Positions 24,069 through 32,266 of a stretch of DNA of 36,451 bases are shown here, in pieces; the stretch's first letter is position 1, and each line of letters begins with the position of its first letter. The stretch is from the NCBI GenBank assembly GCA_017935785.1, contig JAGBGU010000083.1, positions 1 through 36,451 of the forward strand, given 5' to 3'. The stretch is from Bacteroidaceae bacterium (GTDB lineage: Bacteria; Bacteroidota; Bacteroidia; Bacteroidales; Bacteroidaceae). A program made the translations under genes and the position numbers. The notes under the pieces are model-generated. The model saw only the letters and a program-made list of their open reading frames with translations, had not been told where the DNA came from and made no database searches.

Positions 24069-25067
24069 ATGAAGAGTATTATTACCACCTTATCATTGTT
24101 CATATTGCTGAGCAGCTGCCACAATACGCAAACAGTACTCAAAAATAAGACGGCGCTATCGCCCGAAACGGTCCTGAAGCATCTCCACAACGGCAAGAAA
24201 AAGAAAGTTATCATAGACAGTGACACATACAACGAGATGGATGACCAATATGCCATAGCTTACGCTCTCGGCAATCCTAACCTTGAAATATTGTCTGTCA
24301 ATGCAGCTCCTTTTCATAATAACCGCAGTACGGATTTTGGAGACGGCATGAAGAAGAGTTACGATGAAATTGTACGGGTTCTTAGAATATGCGGGAAAGA
24401 TGGGGCGTGTCCCATATGGGAAGGTTCAAAAAAGCGCATAGGGGACAAGTCGGAAATAGAACCAGCAGAAAGCCCTGCGGCAGATAACATCATCAAACTG
24501 GCAAAACGCGCTAAAGAACCCATCTATATACTCTGCCTGGGAGCTGCCACTAATGTTGCGTCTGCTATCCTAATGGAACCGTCCATTAAGGACAAGATAG
24601 TAGTGGTGTGGTTAGGGACAAACTTTGCTGATGCGGGCCATCAGGGAGAGTTCAATCTGGTACAGGATTATCGCGCAGGACAAGTACTTCTGAATTCAGG
24701 TGTACAGCTGATTCTGTTACCAGCCTCTGGCAAGGACAACAAAGGAACTCAAGTGCTGAGCGTTGACCAGGAAGAAGTAAAAGCAATCAAGGAGAATACG
24801 GAAGCCGGTCGTTTCTTCCGTAAAGAACTGCCTCGAGAGTTCAAGCAAACCAGCGGAAATTGGTGGCATATCCTTTGGGACATTGCTGCACCCGGACTTA
24901 TCTCCCGGCCCGATGCCTTTGAACTGGAGGTCATACCGTCTCCCGTTCTCACTGAAGACAGACAGTTGGTTGAGGATCATACACGGCACAAGATTATCCG
25001 CATGAATCGTGTAGACCCCAAAGCTATCCGTTCTGACGCATTCAAATGCATCAATACCTTACGTTAA
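24069..25067 (+). CDS. Nucleoside hydrolase-like lipoprotein
   Basis: This 332-residue protein has a lipobox (LLSSC, Cys17), so it is anchored in a membrane. The core resembles inosine-uridine nucleoside hydrolases, which cut the N-glycosidic bond of ribonucleosides. The calcium motif is IDSDTYNEMDD (Asp50, Asp52, Asp58, Asp59), two residues longer than the classical DTDPGxDD, a variant I know from nucleoside hydrolase-like proteins of Bacteroidetes and Planctomycetes. LCLGAATNVASAI matches the LGPLTNIA block. WDIAAPGLISRPDAFELE near the C-terminus fits the D-x-A-P region. Substrate unknown; extracytoplasmic ribosides of nucleoside or glycan origin are possible. Confidence 0.85.
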   Translation: MKSIITTLSLFILLSSCHNTQTVLKNKTALSPETVLKHLHNGKKKKVIIDSDTYNEMDDQYAIAYALGNPNLEILSVNAAPFHNNRSTDFGDGMKKSYDEIVRVLRICGKDGACPIWEGSKKRIGDKSEIEPAESPAADNIIKLAKRAKEPIYILCLGAATNVASAILMEPSIKDKIVVVWLGTNFADAGHQGEFNLVQDYRAGQVLLNSGVQLILLPASGKDNKGTQVLSVDQEEVKAIKENTEAGRFFRKELPREFKQTSGNWWHILWDIAAPGLISRPDAFELEVIPSPVLTEDRQLVEDHTRHKIIRMNRVDPKAIRSDAFKCINTLR

Positions 25068-25070
25068 GCT

Positions 25071-25111
25071 CAAATCGGTCAATAGGCTATTACGCGCTAA
25101 TGACCGATTTG
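25071..25111. terminator. Bidirectional hairpin between convergent genes
   Basis: CAAATCGGTCA (25071-25081) and TGACCGATTTG (25101-25111) are perfect inverse copies with a 19-base loop. They sit in the 46 bases between the nucleoside hydrolase-like stop and the stop of the facing endonuclease-like gene, the position expected for a shared terminator. Confidence 0.65.
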
Positions 25112-25113
25112 GG

Positions 25114-26082
25114 TTAAAACAGCCCCTTAAAATCTGCAATTATCGGGCTATGGTCTGACGGATGCCAAAAGTTCGATATCTTTTCTGCATTCCGTACAGG
25201 AGCCGGATATCCATCCCTGACTATTGTGGCATGAGTGGCTTTTTTGAGCAACGCCGGAGTGGTATAGATAAAGTCTATCCGTTTGCTGCCTCCTGTGGTA
25301 CTGATAACGCTGTCCGGATAAAATTCCTTCAGAAGGTCCTTGTAAGGAGTTTCTTCCATGATATAATCATGCACAAGAAAGGCTGTGGCATCTTCCGGAT
25401 ACCCGTACAAAGTATTATCCACACGCGAAACCGCATTGAAGTCGCCCATCATTGCCCAATATTCCTTCTTGGTCTTTTTGCGGGTCAGAATGGTCTCCTG
25501 GCAGATATACTTCATTTCTATCTGCCTGTACTTGTCGCCACCATGTTCTTTTTTACTTTGTTCGCGCTCGGCAGTAGGGATGTTAAAGGCATAGGGCATG
25601 GGCCAAGTGTGCAAACTGACAAGGTTCAGTGTTTTCTTTCCGATCTTGGCTTTGTACCAAGAAGCTCCGTGACAAACCACAGTATCTTTGTTGCCCACAA
25701 TCAATTTTTCCACTTCAAGCGGTATGTTTGAAGTATAAATCTGGGGATAGTTGTCACGATGGGCACTGAGATAAACATATTTGTGGCCATATCTTTCTGC
25801 CAAACGCTTCCAGCGGGCAATACATTCTTCTTCAGATTCCACCTCATACTTTGCCGTACCTGTCACATAAAGTTTCTGAGCTTCGCACCACACACATATA
25901 TCTGGTTTCTGCGCCTGTACCCAAGAAGTAAATCGTTGGTAGTCATCCGTTTGTCCGTCCCACATGCCGTTCTGCACGTTCCAATATAACAGACGAAGAT
26001 TACCGTTGTCTCCTTTCTTTGCCTGTACATTAGGCATAAGAAACAATGCTGCGATTGCAAATAGAATGTGTAATGTTTTCAT
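25114..26082 (-). CDS. Exported endonuclease/exonuclease/phosphatase-family protein
   Basis: This 322-residue protein has a signal peptide (MKTLHILFAIAALFLMPNVQA). The EEP fold is supported by LLYWNVQNGMWDG, the catalytic-type Glu in WCEAQKL, MMGDFNAVSR and the C-terminal SDHSPIIADF (Asp-His pair). EEP members cut phosphodiesters in DNA, RNA, inositol phosphates or sphingomyelin; the substrate here is unclear. A secreted position suggests nucleic acid or phosphate scavenging. It is transcribed alone, leftward from the box at 26105-26112. Confidence 0.9.
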   Translation of the reverse strand: MKTLHILFAIAALFLMPNVQAKKGDNGNLRLLYWNVQNGMWDGQTDDYQRFTSWVQAQKPDICVWCEAQKLYVTGTAKYEVESEEECIARWKRLAERYGHKYVYLSAHRDNYPQIYTSNIPLEVEKLIVGNKDTVVCHGASWYKAKIGKKTLNLVSLHTWPMPYAFNIPTAEREQSKKEHGGDKYRQIEMKYICQETILTRKKTKKEYWAMMGDFNAVSRVDNTLYGYPEDATAFLVHDYIMEETPYKDLLKEFYPDSVISTTGGSKRIDFIYTTPALLKKATHATIVRDGYPAPVRNAEKISNFWHPSDHSPIIADFKGLF

Positions 26083-26104
26083 GATTCATATGTTTATTTC
26101 ATGC

Positions 26105-26112
26105 CAAAGGTA
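26105..26112 (-). promoter_or_regulatory. -7 box of the endonuclease-like gene
   Basis: Minus-strand TACCTTTG fits the -7 consensus, about 23 bases before ATG 26082. No well-spaced TTTG on the -33 side. Confidence 0.5.
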
Positions 26113-26405
26113 CAAAAAGTATTTCAAAAGGAAGCAGAATAAAAGCGATTTCTTATAAAGGCTCTTGATAATGCACAAGATTATCTGCCCCTATCACAGA
26201 CCACCCCTTAATAAACACTGGATAGCATTGCGGATAAAAACGCACTATGGTGCGATGCGAAAGACATACTGTTGCGTAGCCCTGCGCACTATAGTCCGAC
26301 TGCTAACGCAATAGTATTCATATTTTCTGCCTCTCAGTTAAGTGCAATTCCGGTCAATACTGCATTATTCTCCTGCTTCGGGATAATTATTCCAGCGTTT
26401 TTGTG
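26113..26405. other. Gene-free region with inverted repeats
   Basis: No gene is supported here. CGCAC/GTGCG (26241-26254) forms a short hairpin. ACTGTTGCGTAGC (26268-26280) pairs imperfectly with GCTAACGCAATAGT (26302-26315), with one bulge. The sequence GCACTATRGT occurs twice (about 26242 and 26286). It sits upstream of the HAD promoter box, so it would act at DNA level rather than in that leader. Confidence 0.4.
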
Positions 26406-26413
26406 TAACTTTG
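26406..26413 (+). promoter_or_regulatory. -7 box of the HAD-GH127 unit
   Basis: TAACTTTG fits TAnnTTTG, 50 bases before ATG 26464. No TTTG at -33. Confidence 0.45.
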
Positions 26414-26463
26414 TACAGAGTTTGCCATAAATCCCCATGGCATTATATATATTATAATGTGTA

Positions 26464-27240
26464 ATGAAGACAAAAGCAGTTTTTTTCGATATTGACGGCA
26501 CGCTTGTATCGTTCCGTACCCACCGCATTCCACAATCTACCCTGGATGCCGTAAACAGACTAAGGGCCGAAGGCATAAAGGTCTTTATCGCGACCGGACG
26601 ACCGATGCCTTTCATTAACAACATTGACGGCATGGAGCATGATGGCATTATAGAAAGTAACGGCGCCCATTGTCAGGTGGAGGGGGGCAACGTAATCTTT
26701 CACAAGTCAATTCCTAAATACGCTATAGAAACTATGCTAAATTACTGCCGGCACAATGCGTTTCCAGCGGTATTTGCATCGCACGACGATGTTTTCATTA
26801 CTCATACAGACAAGCGCACGGATGAGGTTTTCAGCCTGTTGGATATTGGCGTACCGCCCATCCGCACCATTGAAGAGGCCTCTGAGATGGACGTACTGCA
26901 AATTGTCGGATTCTTTTCCAAAGAGCAAGAAACCTTTCTGATGGAAAATGTACTTACAGGCTGCAATGCGCAACGCTGGCATCCTGATTTTGCAGATGTA
27001 ATCGTATCGGGCGTAGACAAAAGCACTGGGATTGATGCCGTTATAAAACATTACGGTTGGGAACTTGAACAAACAATGGCATTTGGCGACGGGGGCAACG
27101 ACATAGGCATGCTTCGGCATGTGGGATGCGGAATTGCAATGGGCAATGCCTCGGACATAGTAAAGGCACATGCCAAGTATGTCACAGATGACATAGACAA
27201 TGACGGGATAGCAAAAGCTTTGGAACGCTACATCATTTGA
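26464..27240 (+). CDS. HAD-superfamily phosphatase, Cof subfamily IIB
   Basis: This 258-residue cytoplasmic phosphatase acts on small phosphorylated metabolites, often sugar phosphates or flavin and pyridoxal phosphates. Motif I is FFDIDGTL (Asp9, Asp11), motif II is FIATGRPM, and the C-terminal acidic motif is FGDGGNDIGML. The inserted alpha/beta cap between motifs II and III (about residues 85-185) is typical of Cof/YbiV proteins. The length is normal. The GH127/146-type gene begins 22 bases later, so they are probably co-transcribed; a phosphatase for a sugar phosphate from that pathway is possible but not shown. Confidence 0.92.
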   Translation: MKTKAVFFDIDGTLVSFRTHRIPQSTLDAVNRLRAEGIKVFIATGRPMPFINNIDGMEHDGIIESNGAHCQVEGGNVIFHKSIPKYAIETMLNYCRHNAFPAVFASHDDVFITHTDKRTDEVFSLLDIGVPPIRTIEEASEMDVLQIVGFFSKEQETFLMENVLTGCNAQRWHPDFADVIVSGVDKSTGIDAVIKHYGWELEQTMAFGDGGNDIGMLRHVGCGIAMGNASDIVKAHAKYVTDDIDNDGIAKALERYII

Positions 27241-27262
27241 ACAAATTCAAACACACAATAAC

Positions 27263-29131
27263 ATGAAACGACACTTTTTATCCGTTCTGGCCTGCATAGG
27301 CATACTCAACGCATTTGCCGCACAAGGCAATGGAGTGAAAGAAGTAAAATTAGCCGGCTATATTGGCGGCCGCATCGACGGATGCATAGAAAAGAGGGTG
27401 CTGGGGCAATCGGTGGACGAACTGGTTGAGCCTTTCAAGGCACAGGATGAAACCAAAGGCCGTTGGGCAAGCGAGTTCTGGGGCAAGTGGATTCAAGGGG
27501 CTGTTGCGTCTTATGAATACAACCACGACCCCGCATTACTGGAAAAAATCAAGGAAGGAGAGCGCAAACTGATTGCCACACAATTGGATGACGGATACAT
27601 AGGAGACTACGACAAGGAGCACCAGCTTCATGGTTGGGATGTATGGGGACGCAAGTACACTTTGCTCGGATTAGTCAAATGCTATCGTCTGACAGGTCAT
27701 AAAGAAGCCCTGGAAGCCGCATGCAAACTGCTCGACTACACCATCAGCCAGATTGGTCCGGATTCCTCTACCCCCATATATAAGACCGGCTACTACCGCG
27801 GCATGCCACCGCTGAGCATACTGGAACCGGTAACCTATCTTTATGACGAGACCGGCAAACCTGCCTACTTACAGTTTGCCAAGCTTATCGCCGAACAGAT
27901 GAACAGCCCGGAGGGGCCGATGCTGATTGACAAGGCGGACACCCCTGTGTCCCAACGTTTTGTACTGAAACCAGGAGATTCATGGTGGTCTTTTGACAAC
28001 GGACAGAAGGGCTACGAAATGATGTCCTGCTATATCGGCCTGCTTGAGATGTACCGCCTGACCGGAAATTCACAATATCTGCAAGTAGCATTAACTACCT
28101 GGAACCATATATTGCGTGAAGAGATTAACATTACGGGAGGTGCCTGTAGCCTCGAATGCTGGTATGGCGGCCACGGTAAGCAAACCCATCCGGCATCGCA
28201 CACTATGGAGACTTGCGTAACATTTACCTGGATGCAGTTTTGCGAACGGTTGTTGCAAATAACCGGCGACACCAAATATGTTGACCAGATAGAACGCACA
28301 ATGTATAATGCGCTCATGGCAAGCATGAAGCATGACAACAGCCAGATTGTCAAGTATGTGCCCCTTGAAGGTTTCAGACGCGAAGGCGAACATCAATGCG
28401 ATGTACATATAAACTGCTGTAACGCCAATGCGCCACGTGCCTTTGCTATGATTCCGCGCGTCACATACCGCGTACCTAATAGAGACAGAATTGACGTCAA
28501 TCTCTATATGCCCTCCCAGGCAATCCTGCAAATAGGGAAACGAACATTTACCCTGACTCAGCAAACCGGTTATCCGGCCTCCAATGAAGTAAAAATAACC
28601 GTTACTCCGGACAAGACAACACAGGCAAATATAGCACTCCGCATACCTGGATGGACACCCAACGCCATTGTAAAAGTAAACAGAGAAACGATGAAAGGCG
28701 TAGCCTCCGGTGAATATTACGTCATTAACCGCCAATGGAACGCTGGTGATGAGATTACACTGACAATGGAAATGCCCGCACATCTGGTTTCATTGAACCA
28801 ATCAGTAGCAATCGAACGCGGTCCCATTGTTTATGCACGCGACTCCCGTTTCAACGACGGATTCGTGGACGAAGTGGTCACCATTCCCAATAAAGACGGA
28901 ATCATTCAGATGAAAACTGAAGAAAATGGAAAAGACATGTGGATAACGGTCAGCGTACCCATGGTCAGGGGCACTTACAATGATGCATCGACAGACACAC
29001 GCCATATCCGCCTATGCGATTTTGCTTCAGCAGGCAGCACATGGGACGAGCGTATACGTTATCGTGTTTGGTTGCCTAAACTTTACACACCGGACAACCC
29101 CAAGTCTGGCCAATTTCAAGGATATTGGTAA
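27263..29131 (+). CDS. Exported GH127/GH146-type glycosidase (DUF1680)
   Basis: This 622-residue enzyme has a signal peptide (MKRHFLSVLACIGILNAFAAQ). It fits the DUF1680 clan, whose characterised members are beta-L-arabinofuranosidases with a zinc-bound catalytic cysteine. The needed residues are present: Glu316 and Cys318 (HTMETCVTFTWMQF) and Cys385-Cys386 (INCCNANAPR). The alpha/alpha barrel runs to about residue 410, followed by beta-sandwich domains. Plant-derived arabinan or arabinogalactan side chains are the most likely substrate, though the clan also contains other activities. No SusC/SusD pair is next to it. It is 22 bases downstream of the HAD gene. Confidence 0.9.
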   Translation: MKRHFLSVLACIGILNAFAAQGNGVKEVKLAGYIGGRIDGCIEKRVLGQSVDELVEPFKAQDETKGRWASEFWGKWIQGAVASYEYNHDPALLEKIKEGERKLIATQLDDGYIGDYDKEHQLHGWDVWGRKYTLLGLVKCYRLTGHKEALEAACKLLDYTISQIGPDSSTPIYKTGYYRGMPPLSILEPVTYLYDETGKPAYLQFAKLIAEQMNSPEGPMLIDKADTPVSQRFVLKPGDSWWSFDNGQKGYEMMSCYIGLLEMYRLTGNSQYLQVALTTWNHILREEINITGGACSLECWYGGHGKQTHPASHTMETCVTFTWMQFCERLLQITGDTKYVDQIERTMYNALMASMKHDNSQIVKYVPLEGFRREGEHQCDVHINCCNANAPRAFAMIPRVTYRVPNRDRIDVNLYMPSQAILQIGKRTFTLTQQTGYPASNEVKITVTPDKTTQANIALRIPGWTPNAIVKVNRETMKGVASGEYYVINRQWNAGDEITLTMEMPAHLVSLNQSVAIERGPIVYARDSRFNDGFVDEVVTIPNKDGIIQMKTEENGKDMWITVSVPMVRGTYNDASTDTRHIRLCDFASAGSTWDERIRYRVWLPKLYTPDNPKSGQFQGYW

Positions 29132-29248
29132 CACAAGCCACACATCAGTTAGACATGATGTCAGTCGCTGCTGACTCAATGGCAGACTCATTCGTATGGC
29201 ACCACTTTTGTATCAATCAATAGCAAATACAAACATTAAAAAATTGAT

Positions 29249-29917
29249 ATGTACTGGATTATCTTTATCGCAATTGCACTCTTAAGTTATTTAGTGCAGT
29301 CCAATCTGAAACAAAAGTTCGAGAAATACAGCCGCATGCCTTTGGGCATGACTGGACGTGAAGTGGCAGAGAAAATGCTGCGTGACAACGGCATCTATGA
29401 CGTGCGTGTAATCAGCACCGGCGGAAGGCTTACAGACCACTATAACCCCACCGACAAGACAGTAAACCTCAGTGAAGATGTCTATAACCAAAGCAACGTT
29501 GCGGCAGCATCAGTGGCTGCACACGAATGCGGACACGCCATACAGCACGCACAGGCCTATGCTCCGTTGCGTATGCGAAGCGCACTGGTGCCTGCCGTAA
29601 GCTTTGCCAGCAACTGGGTGCAATGGTTGCTCCTTATCGGCATATTCACAGTGGAGACCTTTCCGCAAATAATGCTTGGAGGAATCCTGTTGTTTGCCAT
29701 GACCACCTTGTTTAGTTTCATCACACTCCCGGTTGAGATTGATGCCAGCCGCAGGGCAACCAATTGGATGAGCCGTGCAGGCATTGTAAGTGCAAGTTCA
29801 TACCCAATGGCTGTTGATGCGCTCCGTTCAGCCGCCTATACTTATGTAATTGCCGCACTCAGTTCTCTGGCTACATTAGTCTATTACCTGAGCATATTCA
29901 TGAACCGGAGAGACTGA
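29249..29917 (+). CDS. Membrane zinc metallopeptidase, YugP family
   Basis: This 222-residue inner-membrane protein belongs to PF04298. The zinc motif is AHECGHAIQHA (His92, Glu93, His96). An N-terminal hydrophobic segment (about 3-18) and hydrophobic stretches at about 118-165 and 195-215 give three to four membrane passes. The family's peptide substrate and physiological role are unknown. The gap of 117 bases after the GH127 gene has no clear promoter; ACTTTTG at 29200-29206 is only a partial match. Confidence 0.93.
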   Translation: MYWIIFIAIALLSYLVQSNLKQKFEKYSRMPLGMTGREVAEKMLRDNGIYDVRVISTGGRLTDHYNPTDKTVNLSEDVYNQSNVAAASVAAHECGHAIQHAQAYAPLRMRSALVPAVSFASNWVQWLLLIGIFTVETFPQIMLGGILLFAMTTLFSFITLPVEIDASRRATNWMSRAGIVSASSYPMAVDALRSAAYTYVIAALSSLATLVYYLSIFMNRRD

Positions 29918-29930
29918 TATCTAAATTTAT

Positions 29931-30204
29931 TATAGGGTGGTTCTAAAAATTATGTTGTGTTGATTTTCGTTCTATTTTCGGATGTGCTTTTGTAAGTTGA
30001 AGAGGGAGCATAGCGGGCTATGTGACGGATGAGACTTGACAAAATGACACCGAAAGGGACTATTAAGTGAGCGAAAACCAAACTTGTTTGAGATTTTCCG
30101 AGCGGTAGTACCTTCGGCGGCAGCCAAAAGACGAAAAGCGGCCGAAACGGAGAACACCAGAAAAGGTAAAAACCTAAATCCAGAATTTTTAGAACCACCC
30201 TATA
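29931..30204. mobile_element. MITE-like element with 21-bp terminal inverted repeats
   Basis: Bases 29931-29951 are the exact reverse complement of 30184-30204; the ends read TATAGGGTGGTTCTAAAAATT. The element is 274 bp and has no credible gene. It carries a copy of the interspersed 67-68-bp repeat (30062-30128). The outer TATA on both sides is itself palindromic and may be a target-site duplication. That would make the terminal repeat 17 bp. It looks like a non-autonomous insertion, since no transposase is in the window. Its placement directly after the YugP gene (stop 29917) is typical of intergenic insertions. Confidence 0.6.
30062..30128. repeat. Interspersed repeat, copy 2 (67 bp)
   Basis: Second copy of the repeat at 4839-4906, in the same orientation, beginning ATTAAGTGAGCGAAA and ending CGGCAGCCAAA. 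It includes the palindrome CAAACTTGTTTG and the CCGAGCGG/CCTTCGG hairpin. It lies inside the MITE-like element. Confidence 0.85.
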
Positions 30205-30470
30205 CTAATATAGGCCGTTCCTTCATGCAAGAGGAACGGTTTTTTTATAATATCCACAGCGACTAAGCCAGGTTGGAATAATCAAGAGTCAATAATCATG
30301 ATAAGTGTACAGAAATAGATTCCCCATCCCAATACAGGAGGAGGAATCTATCAAACATACATTACACACAACATTTCATAGTAAAGGCCAATTTTTTGTT
30401 GGAATGGTACTGTATATCTAAAACTTCTTCTATCTGGTGCAAAGGTATGCAAAACCTCAAAGAAAAAATA
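30205..30470. other. Gene-free region upstream of the GLUG/C10 unit
   Basis: No ORF is supported. A short hairpin (CCGTTCCT / AGGAACGG, 30214-30240) is followed by a T-run (TTTTTTATAAT), so it may be the intrinsic terminator of the YugP gene beyond the MITE. A minus-strand TACCTTTG occurs at 30447-30440 without a spaced -33 box. Confidence 0.45.
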
Positions 30471-30523
30471 AGGAATTTTCCTATTTGTGTGAGGGATTTT
30501 CCTCTTGTCATAGGGATTTTCCT
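30471..30523 (+). promoter_or_regulatory. Three operator-like repeats with 20-21-bp period
   Basis: AGGRATTTTCCT occurs three times: 30471-30482, 30492-30503, 30512-30523. Start-to-start spacing is 21 and 20 bases, about two helical turns. The third copy ends eight bases before the predicted -33 box. Each unit is nearly palindromic (AGGAA/TTCCT). This geometry suits an activator or response regulator on one face of DNA. Confidence 0.6.
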
Positions 30524-30530
30524 ATGAATT

Positions 30531-30562
30531 CTTGTGAGGTAGAAGGTTTTTGGCTAACTTTG
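30531..30562 (+). promoter_or_regulatory. Promoter of the GLUG-C10-flavoprotein unit
   Basis: CTTG (30531-30534, one change from TTTG), 20 bases, TAACTTTG (30555-30562). The predicted start near 30568 leaves ATG 30595 as the first usable start codon and excludes the in-frame TTG 30550 and ATG 30565. Confidence 0.6.
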
Positions 30563-30594
30563 GCATGAAAATAACGTTATTTCCCTTTTTCCAT

Positions 30595-32211
30595 ATGAAA
30601 ATAAAGTTTGTCTTAGCTGTTTTCGTATGGGCATTGATGGTGTTCGGTCAGCATTCATTTGCCCAAGAAATGATTGATGGTGTATATCACATCAGTAGTG
30701 TAGAAGACCTGAAAAGTTTTGCAGAACGTGTCAACAATGGAGAGAACACGGCAAACGCAATTCTTACCTGCGACCTGGATCTGGACAACAAGCCGCACAC
30801 ACCAATCGGGAGCAACGAGTCCCCATATATGGGACATTTTGACGGTGGGACTCACTCAATAAGCAATATCATCATCTACAACACCTCATTGTCTCAACTT
30901 GGTTTTTTTGGCACAATCGGCGGCGGTTGTGTCATTGAAAACCTGATTATTGCCTCGGGTCGCATACAAGGGAACAAGGCCTGTGCCGGTTTGGTCGGCG
31001 CCTGTCGTGGCAATGCCGGTTCGTTCATAAAAATAATCAATTGCGGGAACAATGCCAGAGTGAATTGCCGTGCAGAGAATGCGGCAGGAATTCTGGGCTG
31101 CAACTACGACGGCCACACCACCGTACGCATTATCAATTGCTATAACACGGGAATTATCCAGGGAGCGAAAGAAAGCGCTTCCATAAGTGGGTGGACCGGA
31201 AGCGCTCCGGGAAGCATCTTGGAGAACTGCTATAACTCCGGAAAAGTGTCAGGCATGGACAATGGGAAAAATCTGTGTCGTAGCGGCGATGACAAGACGA
31301 CAATCACCAATTGTTACGATGTGACCATAGGTATAACCAAGACACAGGGTAACAAATCATTGAGACAAGCAGACAAGAAAAGCGGAAAACTCTGCCATCT
31401 GTTAGGTGCCGCCTATACACAAAACCTGGGCGAGGACGACTTACCTACCTTTGGCCGTAAAGCCGTTACCCACGTTACAGGTGATATGTACATAAACGAG
31501 GGAGATACAATAGGTGTACTGGAACTAAAGGATGGCAGCACACAGCTGTCCTTGGACCGCGGATGCATATTAGACAGCCTATCATATACCCGCGAGTTTT
31601 CCGAGGGTGGTGTATGGGAGCCCTTATTTGTCCCCTTCGACAGTAAGACGGATGATTGGAAAGGGATGACTATCGCCAAACTATATGACATACGCCTTGC
31701 CAACAATGCAGAACAGCAGAACGAAATAGAATTCGTGGTATTGAAGGATGGAGAGACTGTCAGACAAAACACACCTTATATTATTATGGCCAAAGAAGCC
31801 GGCACATATACTGTGGAAACTACACAGCCAACCATATTTGATCCGGATATAAAACCAGTATGGTGCGCCAATACAGAAATGGTATTTAATCTGAACGGTA
31901 ATTATCAACCAACAAAAATAGAACCATACACACATGCTGTCCTTGACGGGGAGACTGTAGAGCCTCTGAAGACAAGTAAAACGCTTGTCCCAATGCGTTG
32001 GTATCTTTCTTCTGAAACCAGAACGCAGCATAATATGGTTCAGGCACCGTCCTTAACGCTCAAAATTTACACCAATGACGTTACGGGCATTCATGAGGTG
32101 ATGCCCAATGTCCAAATTGGAGAAGATTGGTATACACTAGACGGCAAGACTGTAAAGGAACCACAAAAAGGCATCTTAATAAAGAACGGAAGGAAATACC
32201 TTTACAAGTAG
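30595..32211 (+). CDS. Secreted GLUG-repeat protein, paralogue of the C10 protease tail
   Basis: This 538-residue protein has a signal peptide (MKIKFVLAVFVWALMVFGQHSFAQ). Residues about 27-240 contain a fibre-like region of GLUG-type repeats: SVEDLKSFAERV, DLDLDNKPHTPIG, GHFDGGTHSISNIIIYN, LGFFGTIGGGCVIENL, ITNCYN/IENCYNSGKVSG. Such modules occur in adhesins and IgA-protease-like surface proteins. The C-terminal half has a beta-rich region (GGVWEPLFVPF, NTPYIIMAKEAG, PVWCANTEMVFNLNG) and ends with WYTLDGKTVKEPQKGILIKNGRKYLYK, a Bacteroidales secretion-tail-like ending. The whole chain parallels residues about 489-1003 of the next gene's product. Likely surface adhesin or partner of the protease. 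The start is chosen from the promoter position. Confidence 0.8.
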   Translation: MKIKFVLAVFVWALMVFGQHSFAQEMIDGVYHISSVEDLKSFAERVNNGENTANAILTCDLDLDNKPHTPIGSNESPYMGHFDGGTHSISNIIIYNTSLSQLGFFGTIGGGCVIENLIIASGRIQGNKACAGLVGACRGNAGSFIKIINCGNNARVNCRAENAAGILGCNYDGHTTVRIINCYNTGIIQGAKESASISGWTGSAPGSILENCYNSGKVSGMDNGKNLCRSGDDKTTITNCYDVTIGITKTQGNKSLRQADKKSGKLCHLLGAAYTQNLGEDDLPTFGRKAVTHVTGDMYINEGDTIGVLELKDGSTQLSLDRGCILDSLSYTREFSEGGVWEPLFVPFDSKTDDWKGMTIAKLYDIRLANNAEQQNEIEFVVLKDGETVRQNTPYIIMAKEAGTYTVETTQPTIFDPDIKPVWCANTEMVFNLNGNYQPTKIEPYTHAVLDGETVEPLKTSKTLVPMRWYLSSETRTQHNMVQAPSLTLKIYTNDVTGIHEVMPNVQIGEDWYTLDGKTVKEPQKGILIKNGRKYLYK

Positions 32212-32266
32212 AATTACGTCAAAGTTGACACATATACATTATTATATATTATAACCGACAGAAACG

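Noticed and set aside
26241..26315. Possible riboswitch ahead of the HAD gene
   Set aside because: The inverted repeats lie upstream of the likely -7 box (26406-26413), so they would not be in the transcript leader. They match no riboswitch fold I know.
29160..29175. Hairpin GTCAG/CTGAC after the GH127 gene
   Set aside because: Only 5-6 pairs with no T-run; too weak to call a terminator.
30550..30594. Upstream in-frame starts (TTG 30550, ATG 30565) for the GLUG protein
   Set aside because: They overlap the -7 promoter box at 30555-30562 or the predicted transcription start. ATG 30595 gives a standard signal peptide.
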